A stretch of DNA of 64,000 nucleotides from JADJPF01 sp964492845. GTDB lineage: Bacteria; Acidobacteriota; Blastocatellia; Chloracidobacteriales; JADJPF01. Location of the stretch: the NCBI GenBank assembly GCA_964492845.1, contig CAZBMZ010000025.1, positions 1 through 64,000 on the forward strand, in the 5' to 3' direction. The notes beneath the pieces were generated by a model. It saw only the letters and a program-made list of their open reading frames with translations. It did not search any database and had not been told where the DNA came from. The position numbers and the translations under genes are program-made. Positions 44,431 through 54,311 of the stretch are shown here, piece by piece. The first letter of the stretch is position 1, and the number at the start of each line of letters is the position of its first letter.

Positions 44431-47400
44431 TTACTTAACAGAAGCCGTATCAACACGGAAGGTAGTTATAAGGCTACTATCAGTGGCAACACGGAATTGA
44501 ATGCGGACAGTTTGACCCGCAAAACTAGCTAAACTAAAGCTTCTTTGTGTGTAGCTAGTAGTAGAAGCTGTTTTGTTTAAGTTACTAAATGTTCCTAATG
44601 TGCCAAGTAAAGCTCCAGATGTACTACGTACTTCAACAAATAATCTATCATATTGAGTTGTAGTTGTTGTTTCAGCAGATGTTACATTAAGGAAGAATGT
44701 TAGTGTTTTTGCTGTTCCTGTTGGGATTGTTATTTGTTGATATGTTTGTCCTGTTCTGCTATTTGCACTACCAAAATAAGCATATCCTGTTCCTGTATGT
44801 GGAGAAGCTCCATTTGCAATATATAAAGCACCTGTTCCACTTCCTACCCAAGGTGTTAAGCTTACTTCAAATCCACCATTAGTTAGTAGTTCTGTAGCAC
44901 CACCAGGATTAACGGTTAAAGTAACAGGAACAGATAAAGGAGAATTTGTAGCACCAGTTGCAGTAACTGTAATTACTCCGTTATAAGTACCTGCGGCTAA
45001 ACCACTGATATTTACAGAAGCGGTTGTAGCAGAAGGAGCAGTGCCAGTAGTTGGACTAAGTGTTAACCATGCAGCGTTATCACTTACTGACCAACTTAAT
45101 GTTCCAGAACCTACATTGCTAATGTTAACAGCTTGGTTAGCAGGGTTTGCACCACCAGCAGTAGCAGTAAAGCTTAAGCTTGTTGGGCTAACTCCAATAG
45201 TTGGGTTACTAGCAGGAGGATTAACAGTTAAGCTTACTGGAACGGATAAAGGAGAATTTGTAGCACCAGTTGCAGTAACTGTAATTACTCCGTTATAAGT
45301 ACCTGCGGCTAAACCACTGATATTTACAGAAGCGGTTGTAGCAGAAGGAGCAGTGCCAGTAGTTGGACTAAGTGTTAACCATGCAGCGTTATCACTTACT
45401 GACCAGTTTAATGTTCCAGTTCCTGTATTGCTAATATTAAGAGCTTGATTAGCAGGATTTGCACCACCAGCGGTAGCAGTAAAGCTTAAGGTTGTTGGGC
45501 TAACTCCAATAGTTGGGCTGCTTTGGGTTGCTGAAGCATTATAGACTACTAAAGCAAAGTCTTGGTCTGTAGTGTCAGCATTACCTGGAACACCATCACC
45601 AGCAATATTAGTACCTCTAACTGTTACTGTAAAATTACCAGAAACGCCAGCAGGTATAAATACTGATTCAGAGTTATTTCTAATGTCAGCAGTTCCACCA
45701 GTTACAGAGTTTGCACCAGAGAAAACATTGCCTCTATAAGTATTTCCATTTATAGTAACTTCTAGGTCAAGGTTATTTACCCAAGGTGCGCCAGTTGTTG
45801 GCCCAGGAGCATCTGTCCAAGCTAAAGTAACGCGGAAAGGTTGGCTAGTGTTAGCAACAGAACCTGTTACTTGGACAGTTTGACCAGTTGTTCCTAAAAC
45901 TTGGTTTTGGTCTACTAAAATACGGGATACACCATCAAAGGCACGCCCCAAATTCATTCTACCCATACCTTGATTATTTGAAGGTAATGTGTCATTAGCT
46001 CCAACACCTGTCATATGAGTTGTAGAATTCATTAGATAAGCTTTAACCATAGCTGGACTTGGAGCAGCAAGAGCCTTATTAAGGAAGTCTTGATAAACCA
46101 ATGCTGCACCACCGGCTACTGCTGGACAAGAATGAGATGTACCACTTGACCAACCGTAAAGTGTTTGGCCTGATGGGAAATATTGGTTACAAACGCTGCT
46201 ACCATCATAGTTTGATTGTGGAATACCAGCTTCAACGTGTGTTCCAGGAGCCATAATATCAGGCTTAATACGACCATCACCACCAGTAGAGTTAATAGGG
46301 CCACGACTAGAAAAGCTAATGATATCATTAAGACTGTTTGCACCTGTATTTCCTATGCCACAACCATCATTACCTGTTTGGCGGAAATTTTCACCTGCTC
46401 CAACAGTAATTATGTTTTTAGCAGTTGCTGGGCTTCCTACAGTGTTAGCTCCACTACCGTCATTTCCAGCAGCAAAAACTACTGTTAATTGTTGTAGTCC
46501 GCTAACACCTGTTTGAGCATCACGAACGATGCGGTCAAATTCTTGCGCACTAGCATTATAACGGCGGTTAGCTGTACCAATAAAGCCCCAAGAATTGCTG
46601 GAAATTCTTGCACCTTGTCCATAAGCTGTATTTTCCCAAGCGGTTGGTGTAGCATTACCATCACCAAAAATTGCTGTAACACCTAATCTAGCATAAGGAG
46701 CAATACCTAGGCCATAATTATAGCCGCTAGCATCTTCAAAAGCCGAGCCTGTACCAGTATTTAAACCACCAACGATATGTGCATTTAAGAATCCATGTCC
46801 GCCTTGCGCACCTGTTTGGGCAGTTGGATTATTTTGGAACACAATTCTTGTGTTTGGCACATCAGGATGACCAGTAAGAGAAGCAGAGTCATCAACTACG
46901 TTGACAGCAAAAGAACCAAATTGGCTACTAGTAAAACCTTTGCTAGTTAACCAGGACAAATACCCTGGGCCACTTGGAGCATTACCAGAAATATTGTTAG
47001 CTAGGATTTGTCCTTGAGCTTCATCTAAACGCTTTCTTTCTGTTCGTTCTTCGACAGCAAATACATTATCCATATGAGCAATTTGTGTTAATTTGCTAGA
47101 GTCTATTTTAATTGCTACGTTGTGATAATTAAGTACTGGTTGAACATAGGCAACTTCACTAGCTAAAGATTTTAGCTCATCAATAGTTGCTTGAGCATCA
47201 ATTCCATCTACTACTTGAATAGTAACATCTACTAAATTATTAGTTGGTAATTGGCGGATTGCTCTTAAATCAGGAGAAATACGAAAAGCAGGCTCATAGC
47301 CTCCAACAAATTGCACAAATTGATTTTGTTTTAGCATTTGTGGCAATGTTTCTGCTAAAGAAAGATCTGCTTTAACAATATAAGCATTTGATGGAATATA

Positions 47401-47961
47401 AGAAATAATATCAACGCCGGATAATTTTAAGTTATCTAACCATTCATCTTGAATTGGGCCAACAAATTGAACAATATACATTGCTGAATTATTGGGTCTA
47501 GCATTTTGACGAATAGATGTCAAACTATTATCTTGGCGAAGTTCTGCTGGTAATAAATTATAGGTTTCGTCGGGGCTTTTTGTATTTAATATATAACCAT
47601 TTAAAGGAATTAAATCTTGATCGTCACGGATTGCAACAGATAAGTTGTTTAACTGTTGTTTTCCACCTAATGAATTTTCATCAACTATAACTAACTTAAA
47701 AGAACCATACTCAATTTCTTTAGTGATAGCACCTTTAGAAAGTAATTGCTGATAAAGTTCTTGATCTTGACTGCCAATAATTAATTTATGTTGGTTGCTT
47801 TTATCATTAATATAACTTTGAGGTAGGGCATCTACTACTGGAGTAGAATTAGTAAAATCTTGCTGTAATTTATTCTTAGATTGTTTCTGCATTGTTGCTG
47901 TGGGAACAAACAACACCAGTGCCATTAAAACGCTAAATATTAAAAGCGTTAGACGCTTCAT
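44431..47961 (-). CDS. Secreted subtilisin-like S8 protease with two BACON domains
   Basis: The 1176-residue protein has a signal peptide (1-25). A long propeptide-like region (about 55-310) follows, then the S8 catalytic domain with Asp in VNVVDDS (357 or 358), His395 in NAHIVGG, Asn500 in AAGND and Ser609 in SSGTSHSCP. After a P-domain-like beta region (about 680-808) come two nearly identical BACON domains (about 816-915 and 920-1019, SPTTLSFTATAGGANPANQA type) and a C-terminal jelly-roll-like domain (about 1024-1176, ELLTNGGFE through FRVDTASVK). It is probably an extracellular protease bound to glycans or mucin-like substrates. The gene is single, with a strong terminator. Confidence 0.9.
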   Translation of the reverse strand: MKRLTLLIFSVLMALVLFVPTATMQKQSKNKLQQDFTNSTPVVDALPQSYINDKSNQHKLIIGSQDQELYQQLLSKGAITKEIEYGSFKLVIVDENSLGGKQQLNNLSVAIRDDQDLIPLNGYILNTKSPDETYNLLPAELRQDNSLTSIRQNARPNNSAMYIVQFVGPIQDEWLDNLKLSGVDIISYIPSNAYIVKADLSLAETLPQMLKQNQFVQFVGGYEPAFRISPDLRAIRQLPTNNLVDVTIQVVDGIDAQATIDELKSLASEVAYVQPVLNYHNVAIKIDSSKLTQIAHMDNVFAVEERTERKRLDEAQGQILANNISGNAPSGPGYLSWLTSKGFTSSQFGSFAVNVVDDSASLTGHPDVPNTRIVFQNNPTAQTGAQGGHGFLNAHIVGGLNTGTGSAFEDASGYNYGLGIAPYARLGVTAIFGDGNATPTAWENTAYGQGARISSNSWGFIGTANRRYNASAQEFDRIVRDAQTGVSGLQQLTVVFAAGNDGSGANTVGSPATAKNIITVGAGENFRQTGNDGCGIGNTGANSLNDIISFSSRGPINSTGGDGRIKPDIMAPGTHVEAGIPQSNYDGSSVCNQYFPSGQTLYGWSSGTSHSCPAVAGGAALVYQDFLNKALAAPSPAMVKAYLMNSTTHMTGVGANDTLPSNNQGMGRMNLGRAFDGVSRILVDQNQVLGTTGQTVQVTGSVANTSQPFRVTLAWTDAPGPTTGAPWVNNLDLEVTINGNTYRGNVFSGANSVTGGTADIRNNSESVFIPAGVSGNFTVTVRGTNIAGDGVPGNADTTDQDFALVVYNASATQSSPTIGVSPTTLSFTATAGGANPANQALNISNTGTGTLNWSVSDNAAWLTLSPTTGTAPSATTASVNISGLAAGTYNGVITVTATGATNSPLSVPVSLTVNPPASNPTIGVSPTSLSFTATAGGANPANQAVNISNVGSGTLSWSVSDNAAWLTLSPTTGTAPSATTASVNISGLAAGTYNGVITVTATGATNSPLSVPVTLTVNPGGATELLTNGGFEVSLTPWVGSGTGALYIANGASPHTGTGYAYFGSANSRTGQTYQQITIPTGTAKTLTFFLNVTSAETTTTTQYDRLFVEVRSTSGALLGTLGTFSNLNKTASTTSYTQRSFSLASFAGQTVRIQFRVATDSSLITTFRVDTASVK
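44933..45405. repeat. Tandem 312-base duplication encoding the BACON domains
   Basis: 44933-45093 and 45245-45405 are identical over 161 bases, with a period of 312 bases (104 codons). The remaining part of each unit differs at a few places. Identity at synonymous sites points to recent duplication or gene conversion inside the subtilase gene. Confidence 0.85.
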
Positions 47962-48194
47962 AAATGATTTTTCTCCTCTTGAATTTCCAAATTGATTATT
48001 AGTTGAATGTTAGCTAAAACGAAAGTTTAGCTAAAAATAGAAAAATACTACTTTATAGTAAGGATCTTTTATTAATTAGACAAGCCAGGTTCAACAAATT
48101 TTAACGAGTGGTAGGAAATTTCAAATGAATAGGTTTATTATTCATTTGAAAGGACATGTCTAGCCTGATTTAGTTCTAAAAAAGCCAAAATACA

Positions 48195-48866
48195 TTAAGT
48201 GGGCTGAGCCACCTGCTTTTTTGCATGATGATAAAAATTAATAGTAAATATTAGTAATATGCTAGAAAGTAAATACCCGGCAGTAACATCTGTAAACCAA
48301 TGCGCTCCAAGATAAATCCTAGAAGCACCTACAGATAAGACTAAAAAGGCAGGTAGTAGCATTAAAACTATTTTTAATGGTAAATTATTGACTTTTTTGT
48401 AAATTATAAAACATAAAAAACCATATAAACAAACATAGTGCATTACATGGCCAGAAGGAAAGCTTAAGGTTTGTTCGCTAACTAAAACTTGGACGCAAGC
48501 TTCCCCTGCTGGACGTGGACGAGCAATTAACAATTTAATTATTGCGTTAGTTAATTGTCCTACGGCGGTAATAAATAAAAGTAGTTTTGCTTCTAGGCTT
48601 TGTTTAACAAAATGAAGTAGGCTTGTAAATGTTAGGACTATTGCAACTGCAACAAAAAAATTATCTCCTAAAAAGGAGATTGTGCGCATAAAAATTTCTA
48701 AATGCACATATGTTTGTAAGGAACAAGTAACTAATATATCTATATTTAGCGGTTTATGTTGATAGGCAAAACTAGCTAACACAGAAAAAAAAGCTATACC
48801 TATTATTGAGTATATTTTTTCTAGTAAGTGAAACTGCTTAATTATAGCTTTAATAGATGTTAACAT
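48195..48866 (-). CDS. PAP2 family phosphatase
   Basis: The 223-residue membrane protein has about six helices and the three phosphatase motifs: KLLIARPRP (about 111-119), PSGH (about 135-138) and SRIYLGAHWFTDVTAG (about 183-198). It should dephosphorylate a lipid phosphate such as undecaprenyl pyrophosphate or phosphatidate on the periplasmic side. It follows the cytoplasmic subtilase gene by 46 bases on the same strand, so co-transcription is likely. Confidence 0.92.
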   Translation of the reverse strand: MLTSIKAIIKQFHLLEKIYSIIGIAFFSVLASFAYQHKPLNIDILVTCSLQTYVHLEIFMRTISFLGDNFFVAVAIVLTFTSLLHFVKQSLEAKLLLFITAVGQLTNAIIKLLIARPRPAGEACVQVLVSEQTLSFPSGHVMHYVCLYGFLCFIIYKKVNNLPLKIVLMLLPAFLVLSVGASRIYLGAHWFTDVTAGYLLSSILLIFTINFYHHAKKQVAQPT

Positions 48867-48912
48867 AATTACTTAATGGTTAGATGTTAATTCCTCTTAA
48901 AGAATAATTAAT

Positions 48913-50424
48913 TTAATCAGAAATTACAACAATAGAGTTAAAGCCCTTAAAACCATCTGGCTCACGTTTACCGTTGCCAGGGTCGTCAATCCAAGTTTTA
49001 CCATCAATTAAGTATTTATAACGGTAAACGCCTGGTTCAGGACAAGGCAAACTAACACGCCAAAGACCGGGTTTTAATTTTTTCAATGGGGTTTCGGTTG
49101 TACTCCATTTATTAAAATCACCTGATAGGTGTATAGAACTAGCTTGAGCATTATGGTAAGTAAAAACTAAACCGCCATGCTCAATGATAGGCGATGGGAT
49201 AACTTTATAATGAATATCTGCATGTTCCTTACGTGCTTCTGCTACAGCATTACGAGCATCCAAAATTCCAAATCCTTGTCTTAGAAGTGGGAAATAAGGC
49301 ACACGATGAGCCGTTGATATAAGGATTTGTTTTACCATATCAGGAGTAAGTTTTGGGTTAGCTTCTAGCATTTGAGCAACTATAGAAGTAACTATTGGAG
49401 CAGCAAAAGAAGTTCCATCCACGTGCTGATAATAAGGAGTAAGTAGTTTATCTTCAGCTATTTTTTCTGCCACATGTTTAAGAATTATTGGAGGTGTTCT
49501 ACTATGAAGTTTAGCTGGAAGGTCAGCTACTTCCCAGAGATCCCGAACTCGTTTATTAAGTAAGTGGCGAGATTCATGAAAAAGTTCCCAAAGAGCTATA
49601 GCACGTTTAGCTTGTTTGGTTGTTGGCAAAATAGGAGCAGGAACCCAAATAGCAGGGGCTATTAGCTCAGGTTTTAAGTTACCATCAGCCGTATAGCCAA
49701 AGTTTGAACAATACATTGTTGGAAGTTCATCACATAAGGTTTTATGTCCAGAACCTCCGGGGCGATTATTATCATCATAACCACCTACGGTAATTACAGA
49801 AGGTGAATTACCGGGAGGAGTTAGATTTGGTCTATCAGTACAACCAGAATTTCCTGCTGCAACAACAACAACAACACCTGCTGCAACAACCGCTTCTGCT
49901 GCTACATCAACTTCGCTGTCTAGGTATGGAATATCTTCATCACCGCCAAGAGAAATATTAACAATACGAATGTTATATTTATCTTTGTTTTCCAGTACCC
50001 ATTTTAGACCAGCAGCAATATTTTCTGGTTCAATACCTTTTTTAGAGCCAACTTTGACCAATACCAACTTAGCTTTTGCGGCAATACCTCGGTAATGACC
50101 ATCAGAAAGATGACCATTACCGGTAGCAGATACACAAGTTTGTGTTCCATGCCAACTTTGATTAGCTGCTTTGTAGAGTTGGTGATCCCCATCTTCAGGA
50201 TTAGTTATGTCTATGTACTTAAGGATACGGTTTTCAGGTTCTACTAAATCAGCATGAGCATAAAAACCAGAATCTAAAAATGCAATAGTAATGCCTTCAC
50301 CTTGCAGATCAGGATCTGCATCTAGCCTTTGAAGAGTTGGAATAAGGCTAAATTGGCTTTCAACAGCTTGTTGTAACTTTCTAGTTCTTTCATAACTTTT
50401 GTATTCTGCTAGTTTGCCACTCAT
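48913..50424 (-). CDS. Cytoplasmic subtilisin-like protease fused to a glycogen-binding (AMPK-CBM-like) domain
   Basis: The 503-residue protein has no signal peptide. S8 catalytic residues are Asp51 (IAFLDSGFYAH), His92 (SWHGTQTCVSA), Asn191 (VAAGNSG) and Ser339 (DGTSFAAP), with an extra helical insertion (about 265-315). Residues about 405-503 form a CBM48/AMPK1-type E-set domain: IHLSGDFNKWS, GLWRVSLPCPEPGVYRYKYLIDGKTWIDDPGNGKREPDGFKGFNSIVVI. Such domains bind alpha-glucans in glycogen enzymes. It starts 17 bases after the short 6-phosphogluconate dehydrogenase gene, so they are co-expressed. A protease acting at glycogen granules is a reasonable inference. Confidence 0.9.
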   Translation of the reverse strand: MSGKLAEYKSYERTRKLQQAVESQFSLIPTLQRLDADPDLQGEGITIAFLDSGFYAHADLVEPENRILKYIDITNPEDGDHQLYKAANQSWHGTQTCVSATGNGHLSDGHYRGIAAKAKLVLVKVGSKKGIEPENIAAGLKWVLENKDKYNIRIVNISLGGDEDIPYLDSEVDVAAEAVVAAGVVVVVAAGNSGCTDRPNLTPPGNSPSVITVGGYDDNNRPGGSGHKTLCDELPTMYCSNFGYTADGNLKPELIAPAIWVPAPILPTTKQAKRAIALWELFHESRHLLNKRVRDLWEVADLPAKLHSRTPPIILKHVAEKIAEDKLLTPYYQHVDGTSFAAPIVTSIVAQMLEANPKLTPDMVKQILISTAHRVPYFPLLRQGFGILDARNAVAEARKEHADIHYKVIPSPIIEHGGLVFTYHNAQASSIHLSGDFNKWSTTETPLKKLKPGLWRVSLPCPEPGVYRYKYLIDGKTWIDDPGNGKREPDGFKGFNSIVVISD

Positions 50425-50441
50425 AACACGTTAATCTTTCT

Positions 50442-51341
50442 TTAATCTTTCTTTTTAACACCATGACCACCAAATTCATTACGTAGTGCTGCAATTACTT
50501 TGGCTGAGAATGAATCTTGTTGACGTGAACGGAATCTAATCATCAAAGCTAAGGTTAGTGCTGGTGCAGGAACGTTTTTATCAATTGCTTCCATAATTGT
50601 CCAGCGACCTTCTCCGCTATCTTCTACATAACCGCGAATTTGTTCAAGATCTGGGTCACGGGCAAAAGCGTTACCGCAAAGTTCTAAAAGCCAAGAACGG
50701 ATTACACTTCCATTCATCCAAAGATTAGATAATTTACCTAAATCATAGTTAAAGCCAGAAGCACGTAGAATTTCAAAACCTTCTCCATAAGCTTCCATCA
50801 TTCCATATTCAATACCATTATGAATCATTTTAGAATAATGACCTGCGCCAAGTGCGCCAACGTGCATATAACCGTTTTCTGGTGCCAAGGTTTTGAAAAT
50901 AGGTTCAAGTCTTTGGAAGACTTCAGTTTCAGCACCAATCATCATACAGTAGCCTAATTTTAAGCCCCAAATGCCGCCACTAGTCCCAACATCCATATAA
51001 TGTATGCCAGCTTCTTTTAAGTCTGCACCTCGGCTTAATGTATCTTTATAGTTAGAGTTTCCACCATCAATTAATATATCTCCTGCACTAAGTAAGGGTT
51101 TTAATTCTGCAATAGTGTTTGTAACAGGGCCACCAGACGGCACCATAATCCATATTGCACAAGGACGCTCTAGTTTTTCTACCATTTCAGCTAGTGAATT
51201 TACTGCTGTTGCCCCTTTTTCGGCTAGTGAATTCATTGCTTCGGTGCTACGGTCATAAACTACTATATTATGTCCATCGTTAAGTAGGCGTTGCACCATA
51301 TTGGCCCCCATTTTGCCAAGCCCGATAAATCCAAGTTGCAT
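50442..51341 (-). CDS. 6-phosphogluconate dehydrogenase, short (GntZ/YqeC-like) form
   Basis: The 299-residue protein has FIGLGKMGANMVQRL (about 4-18), ILIDGGNSNYKDT (about 91-103), VGTSGGIWGLKLGYCMMIGG-like segment (about 117-137), KMIHNGIEYGMMEAYGEG (about 167-184) and VEDSGEGRWT (about 230-239). It belongs to the short, often NAD-preferring 6PGDH branch and differs clearly from the 475-residue Gnd encoded at 25.4 kb. AGGAGGG precedes the ATG. It is the first gene of a probable minus-strand operon with the subtilase and PAP2 genes. Confidence 0.92.
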   Translation of the reverse strand: MQLGFIGLGKMGANMVQRLLNDGHNIVVYDRSTEAMNSLAEKGATAVNSLAEMVEKLERPCAIWIMVPSGGPVTNTIAELKPLLSAGDILIDGGNSNYKDTLSRGADLKEAGIHYMDVGTSGGIWGLKLGYCMMIGAETEVFQRLEPIFKTLAPENGYMHVGALGAGHYSKMIHNGIEYGMMEAYGEGFEILRASGFNYDLGKLSNLWMNGSVIRSWLLELCGNAFARDPDLEQIRGYVEDSGEGRWTIMEAIDKNVPAPALTLALMIRFRSRQQDSFSAKVIAALRNEFGGHGVKKKD

Positions 51342-51734
51342 AGTCCCTCCTAATTTGATTTGTAGGTTTTGATTTAATTTCTTGCTAGGAATTTATTACT
51401 AATTTGTTACTAAAAAGAGTAAAACAGAAAACTAAGAAAACTAAGAAAATTTCTCTAGGTGCCGCATAACAATATCAGAATTTTGCTATTAGGCGAAGGC
51501 GATAAAGCTTGAAATTAGCAATATTTTTTTACTTTTTTTTGAATATTTAAATTGATCTATTAACAAATAAAACAAATAAGGACAAAATTAATACTTGGCT
51601 ATCTAATATGGCTATCAAATCAAGGGTTTCTTGAACTTAGGGTTTTTTTTAACTTGATTAATGTGTAATAATTGGTAAAAACAAAAGAAAAATTAATAAA
51701 AAATTAATAATTATTATGCTAGGGGATTTTATGC
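51342..51734. other. 393-base AT-rich divergent promoter region
   Basis: Lies between the divergent 6PGDH gene and the small gene at 51735. It has long A/T tracts and short repeats of AAATTAATAA type near 51690. No coding frame, terminator or palindrome of note is seen; promoters for both sides must be here, but I cannot place them. Confidence 0.6.
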
Positions 51735-51992
51735 ATGAAAGATGAAAAACCTTCTGCCCCGAATCCAGACATGATTTGTATAAAATGTAAAAATTATGAC
51801 ACTGTCTGGTTTAACTGTATTTTATTAGGGTTTGATGGAATTAGAGAAAATCCTAATATGAGATGCAATATAGAAATTGAAGTTGATGGGCAAAAGAGAT
51901 TTGCTTTTGAAAAACGCTCTACTCAAGAACTAAAAATTGATATTTCAAGAGCAAATATTCTTAGAGGAGATGACCCAATAGATATAGAATAA
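51735..51992 (+). CDS. Small CxxC hypothetical protein
   Basis: An 85-residue protein with MICIKCKNYDTVWFNCILLGF (Cys at about 15, 18 and 28) and MRCN (about 42-45), a possible four-cysteine metal site. The rest is charged. The 'CxxC ... F.C ... C' pattern resembles small iron-sulfur or zinc proteins, but I do not know the family. It lies 27 bases before the 763-residue gene; AGGGGA is upstream of the ATG. Confidence 0.6.
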   Translation: MKDEKPSAPNPDMICIKCKNYDTVWFNCILLGFDGIRENPNMRCNIEIEVDGQKRFAFEKRSTQELKIDISRANILRGDDPIDIE

Positions 51993-52019
51993 TTAACCTT
52001 AAAAAGCTGAAAAATCTTT

Positions 52020-54311
52020 ATGAGTGAAAATCCAATCAAAGAAATAGATTTAAACAGTTTGCAAAAAGCTTTTATTAGCTATTTACAAGGTGTGCCTTTA
52101 GCCTCCATACAACAACTTTTGTCTTTAATGCTAAGGGTTGAAGATCCCATTTATTTTGCTCCTAAAGATGTTGCTCAAATAGTTACTAATTGGGCATTAC
52201 TTAGGTCTAATGCTGATGGTTATTTAGTACACGAGTATTATTTAAGAAGTATTGAATTAATAGCAGCAGCAGATCATAGCAGGGCTTTAGACAGTTTTGA
52301 TCCTTCTAAATTTTATATGCCATATTTTGAAGGATTAGTTCGTAGTTGTCCTAAAGAAGAAAAAGAAGCTTTTCGTCAAAAACTAAAAACACTTAGAGAA
52401 AGACTAGCTAGTGAATGGGGTTATCAATTTCGTCGTTCAGATACAAATACTGCTGAAACAAGTATTGTTCCTAATAAAGAAAATACTTCTGTAACGCCAA
52501 CAAGTAGCCCTACAGAAGAAAAATTAACTTATCCAAATAAAGAAGTAGTAGATAGCCAACCAAATACTTCTGCAAATATCCCTGCTGGCTTATATGCTAG
52601 GCCAGAAAATGTAAATCAACCTGTAAGCCAACCACCTGCAAGTTATTATCCGCCACCAACTAATTTAGCTAATAATGGTTTAGCAGATTCGCCAATGTCA
52701 TCATTTAATAGCTATCCTAATAATGCAAATCCAGTAAATGCTTATCCTCCTAGTAATTATGGGCAAGTGGCTCAATCCTTGCCTGCTTCGCCAATATCAT
52801 CATTTAATAGTTACCCTAAAGCTAATGCTTATCCTATTGCGGCACCTCCAAATAGCAATTATGGACAAGTAGAACAAACTCCAAGTAGTGAGGCAATATC
52901 AACTAGTAGTAGTTATCCTCCATCTACAAGTAGTTATGGAAAAATAGCAGAGCCTCCAGCGGGATACACGGCTTCTACTAATTCATCTACAACTAGTTTT
53001 AGTAGTAAAAGAAATGATATTACGGGAGTTGATATAAATAATTTAACTACTTATGAAGTAATTTTTGACCTAGCAGATACAGTTGATAGTTTTGATAAGT
53101 CTTCTCAAGCAAAAGAAGAAGACACCCAAGCAACACCAGAAAAAATTAGTGCTAAAATCCATAAACTTAGAATGTCTCTATTAAAACTATCTTTAGAAGA
53201 ACAAAATAGCTATGTAGCAGAACTTCAATCACTAATTTTTGAACTAGCTACAAAACAACTTTATTTAACACCTTATTTAGAAGCTTTAATAGATATTTCC
53301 ATCACTAGTTTTAATGCTGGACAAGGAGTTTTTGGAGCGCAACTTTTGTATATTGTTGAGCAAGTTTATTATTTAGAAGGTTTTGATGAAAAAGTACGCT
53401 ATGGATTACGTAAATTTAGGGCAGCAACAGAATTAAGTGAGCCTCATATGCGTAGCATGTCAAGTGATCCTACGTTAATACCAGCTTTGCGTATTTATTT
53501 AGCACATTTTGATGAACTAGCACCAGATAAATTATTAGAAAATCTAACTCATGAGCCTGATAGACAAAAACAAAGATTTTGGATGCTTCTTATAGAATCT
53601 CATAAAGAAACAGCTACCCCACATCTTTTACAGCAATTGTCAAAACTAGTAGCTAATAATGATAATTGGCCTATGATTAGGAACTTAATTGCAGTAATTG
53701 GACGTGTTCCGCCTCAAGAAAGAATTGCACAAAGACAAGCTATTGGTTTATTAGGCAGTTACTTAAAATCGCCATTTATTCAGCTACGTTATGCAGCTTT
53801 GACTAGCTTAGAAGTCTTAGCCATAGATGAGGCACTCCCTTATATTACTTCTATTTTTGATGAAAAACTTTATTCTGATAGTGAGCTAGAAGAGACAGAA
53901 AGACTTATAGCTTACTTAAAAATGGTAATAGCTTTAATTGGTAAATTTAATTCTGAGCGAGCATTAAGAGTATTAATAGAAATTTCTTTAGGCAAACATA
54001 TTAGTTTTGTAAATGTTAAATCTATACAACAACTGCAACTACAAGCTATGCAGCTACTTGCTAGCAAACGTCATTTGCTTTCGGCAAATTTAGTTAATCC
54101 TCTTACAGAAAGAATACGTGCTATTACTAATCCTTGGAAAAAATTAATGTCTCGTTTTTTAGGTGAAGATGAAATGGAACTCCTAGCACTTTTAGAAGTT
54201 ATCGGAGCAATTAATACACAAGAAATAAGACAATTATTAGTAGAGATAAAAGATAGATATGCTGGTCAAACAGCAGGAAGAAGAGCCGGGGAATTGCTTG
54301 CAAAGCTATAA
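52020..54311 (+). CDS. Large soluble protein with low-complexity linker and HEAT-like repeats
   Basis: The 763-residue protein has three zones. An N-terminal helical domain (1-140: LQKAFISYLQGV, YEYYLRSIELIAAADHSRAL-like) comes first. A Pro/Ser/Asn/Tyr-rich linker (about 145-325) contains three imperfect repeats of SPxSSFNSYP and NYGQV elements. A helical C-terminal half (about 340-763) shows HEAT/armadillo-like pairs (LRYAALTSLEVLAIDEALPYITSIF and others). No catalytic motif or signal peptide is seen. It is likely a cytoplasmic scaffold. It lies beside a Ser/Thr kinase gene 900 bases downstream. Confidence 0.65.
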   Translation: MSENPIKEIDLNSLQKAFISYLQGVPLASIQQLLSLMLRVEDPIYFAPKDVAQIVTNWALLRSNADGYLVHEYYLRSIELIAAADHSRALDSFDPSKFYMPYFEGLVRSCPKEEKEAFRQKLKTLRERLASEWGYQFRRSDTNTAETSIVPNKENTSVTPTSSPTEEKLTYPNKEVVDSQPNTSANIPAGLYARPENVNQPVSQPPASYYPPPTNLANNGLADSPMSSFNSYPNNANPVNAYPPSNYGQVAQSLPASPISSFNSYPKANAYPIAAPPNSNYGQVEQTPSSEAISTSSSYPPSTSSYGKIAEPPAGYTASTNSSTTSFSSKRNDITGVDINNLTTYEVIFDLADTVDSFDKSSQAKEEDTQATPEKISAKIHKLRMSLLKLSLEEQNSYVAELQSLIFELATKQLYLTPYLEALIDISITSFNAGQGVFGAQLLYIVEQVYYLEGFDEKVRYGLRKFRAATELSEPHMRSMSSDPTLIPALRIYLAHFDELAPDKLLENLTHEPDRQKQRFWMLLIESHKETATPHLLQQLSKLVANNDNWPMIRNLIAVIGRVPPQERIAQRQAIGLLGSYLKSPFIQLRYAALTSLEVLAIDEALPYITSIFDEKLYSDSELEETERLIAYLKMVIALIGKFNSERALRVLIEISLGKHISFVNVKSIQQLQLQAMQLLASKRHLLSANLVNPLTERIRAITNPWKKLMSRFLGEDEMELLALLEVIGAINTQEIRQLLVEIKDRYAGQTAGRRAGELLAKL

